Source of the DNA: Paludibacteraceae bacterium
GTDB taxonomy: Bacteria > Bacteroidota > Bacteroidia > Bacteroidales > Paludibacteraceae
Assembly: GCA_017938155.1 (NCBI GenBank)
Contig: JAGBCD010000041.1
Coordinates: forward strand, 1 to 53,226
Reading direction: 5' to 3'
DNA: 53,226 bases
Shown: positions 52,857-53,226 of the stretch, one piece after another
How the letters are laid out: each line of letters starts with the position of its first letter
Numbering within the stretch: position 1 is the first letter of the stretch
Notes under the pieces: model-generated
Database searches by the model: none
What the model was told of the DNA's origin: nothing
Seen by the model: the letters and a program-made list of their open reading frames with translations, nothing else
Position numbers and translations under genes: made by a program

Positions 52857-53037
52857 AAAGCAACAATACCAAGCAGACCTTTTGCGTGGTCTGGAATTGG
52901 CGGAGTATCGTATGCTTCGAGATAAAGCGATGCATAATGAGACAATTATTCAAGGGGATGAAGAAAATGGATGGCGAGAGGTGTCCGCTCGCGAAGTGTT
53001 CGTGAAACTATACAACGAGCCAGTACCAACTTTTTGA
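52843..53037 (+). CDS. small protein co-encoded with the zeta-type kinase, candidate antitoxin
   Basis: 64 residues from the ATG at 52843 (MSTTEKQQYQADLLRGLELA), overlapping the kinase gene by 14 bp. Acidic and helical with a C-terminal WREVSAREVFVKLYNEP. Not related to epsilon or PezA as far as I can see. Tight coupling suggests that it works with the kinase, either as antitoxin in reversed gene order or as an accessory subunit. Its stop codon runs directly into hairpin array 2. Confidence 0.65.
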   Translation: MSTTEKQQYQADLLRGLELAEYRMLRDKAMHNETIIQGDEENGWREVSAREVFVKLYNEPVPTF

Positions 53038-53195
53038 GTTACATGCCCAAGGGGCGTTATATGCCTTTGGCGTTACATATCCTACAAGGATGTTACATGT
53101 CTTCGACGTTGTTAGGTTATATGCCCTCTAGGCGTTAATAACAAGGATAACGCGAAGCTGACAACGTCGCAAAGCGATAGATAACGTGAAGTGAA
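53038..53195. repeat. mini-hairpin array 2 (covarying stems, GTTAYAT spacers)
   Basis: Starts one base after a stop codon with GTTACAT. Units: GCCC-AAG-GGGC (53045-53055), GCC-TTT-GGC (53063-53071), ATCCT-ACA-AGGAT (53079-53091), GTC-TTC-GAC (53099-53107), GCC-CTCTA-GGC (53123-53133), each followed by GTTATAT, GTTACAT or a variant. Right half in opposite orientation: ATAAC then GC-GAA-GC (53152-53158) and TCGC-AAA-GCGA (53167-53177). It continues close to the window end, so its limit is unknown. Confidence 0.65.
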
Positions 53196-53226
53196 ACAAA
53201 ACAAAATCAAAGAGAATACGAAAACG

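Overview
The window is a low-GC chromosomal segment of a member of the Bacteroidales (Bacteroidota). The evidence is consistent. At least 17 sites match the Bacteroidota primary promoter (TTTG, 19-21 bp, TAnnTTTG). There is a type IX secretion plug-like protein (DUF5103), a BspA-like leucine-rich-repeat protein, a DUF4143 ATPase, a tryptophanase, and an AmgK-RapZ fusion paired with MurU. I cannot name the species. Nearly all functions are core or house-keeping. The novelty lies mostly in repeats, remnants and RNA structures.

Layout. 1-2.6 kb: the 3' part of an amidophosphoribosyltransferase gene and a DUF1846 gene. 2.7-7.2 kb: a rearranged region. A tRNA-Thr(CGT) plus the neighbouring promoter and signal-peptide segment is present twice. 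One copy leads into the DUF5103 gene, the other into an unrelated lipoprotein. Between them are two orphan secreted proteins with coding-like remnants, an IS-like palindrome and a 185-bp tandem array built from the tRNA 3' end. 7.2-8.0 kb: gene-free, with 11-bp and ~32-bp repeat arrays. 8.0-22.3 kb (minus): an exopolysaccharide region in two transcription units. The unit from 13.2 kb holds a sugar-nucleotide dehydrogenase, two Wza-type lipoproteins and a Wzc-type tyrosine kinase. The unit from 22.3 kb holds a nucleotidyltransferase-like protein, a deacetylase-like protein, the initiating sugar transferase, a YbaK/ProX protein, two secreted nucleases and a large FAD/Fe-S oxidase. 22.7-25.7 kb: a recR operon with a membrane protein, HAD phosphatase, GNAT and lipid kinase. 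25.7-27.9 kb (minus): murU and amgK-rapZ for cell-wall sugar recycling. 28.2-29.7 kb: an AraC regulator divergent from a small coiled secreted protein. 29.7-30.4 kb: a second tandem array built from a tRNA 3' end (tRNA-Lys). 30.5-33.1 kb: glycerate kinase, GntP permease and tRNA-Pro.

33.9-35.9 kb: a ridA operon whose third gene is a Ser/Thr kinase interrupted by an amber codon. 36.0-36.35 kb: a free-standing structured RNA with its own promoter and terminator. 36.6-37.8 kb: a WG-repeat lipoprotein and a decayed small lipoprotein. 38-40 kb: a DUF4143 ATPase and a decayed second copy of its flanks. 40-46.2 kb: a THUMP-like methyltransferase, aldo-keto reductase, dnaK and an LRR protein. 46.3-50.6 kb: tnaA divergent from an orphan Wzm permease, ispE with a TTG start, and a histidine kinase overlapping ispE tail-to-tail. 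50.8-53.2 kb: YtxH and holin-like envelope proteins, a coding remnant and a zeta-type kinase module. The last segment is bordered on both sides by arrays of mini-hairpins whose stems vary in sequence but stay paired.

The strongest leads for something undescribed are the covarying mini-hairpin arrays (51.06-51.21 and 53.04-53.2 kb), the two tRNA T-loop tail arrays, the ~320-nt RNA at 36.03-36.35 kb with mutually exclusive pairings, and the exchange of gene bodies behind a duplicated promoter and signal peptide. All functional statements are inferred from sequence alone; no database search was possible.
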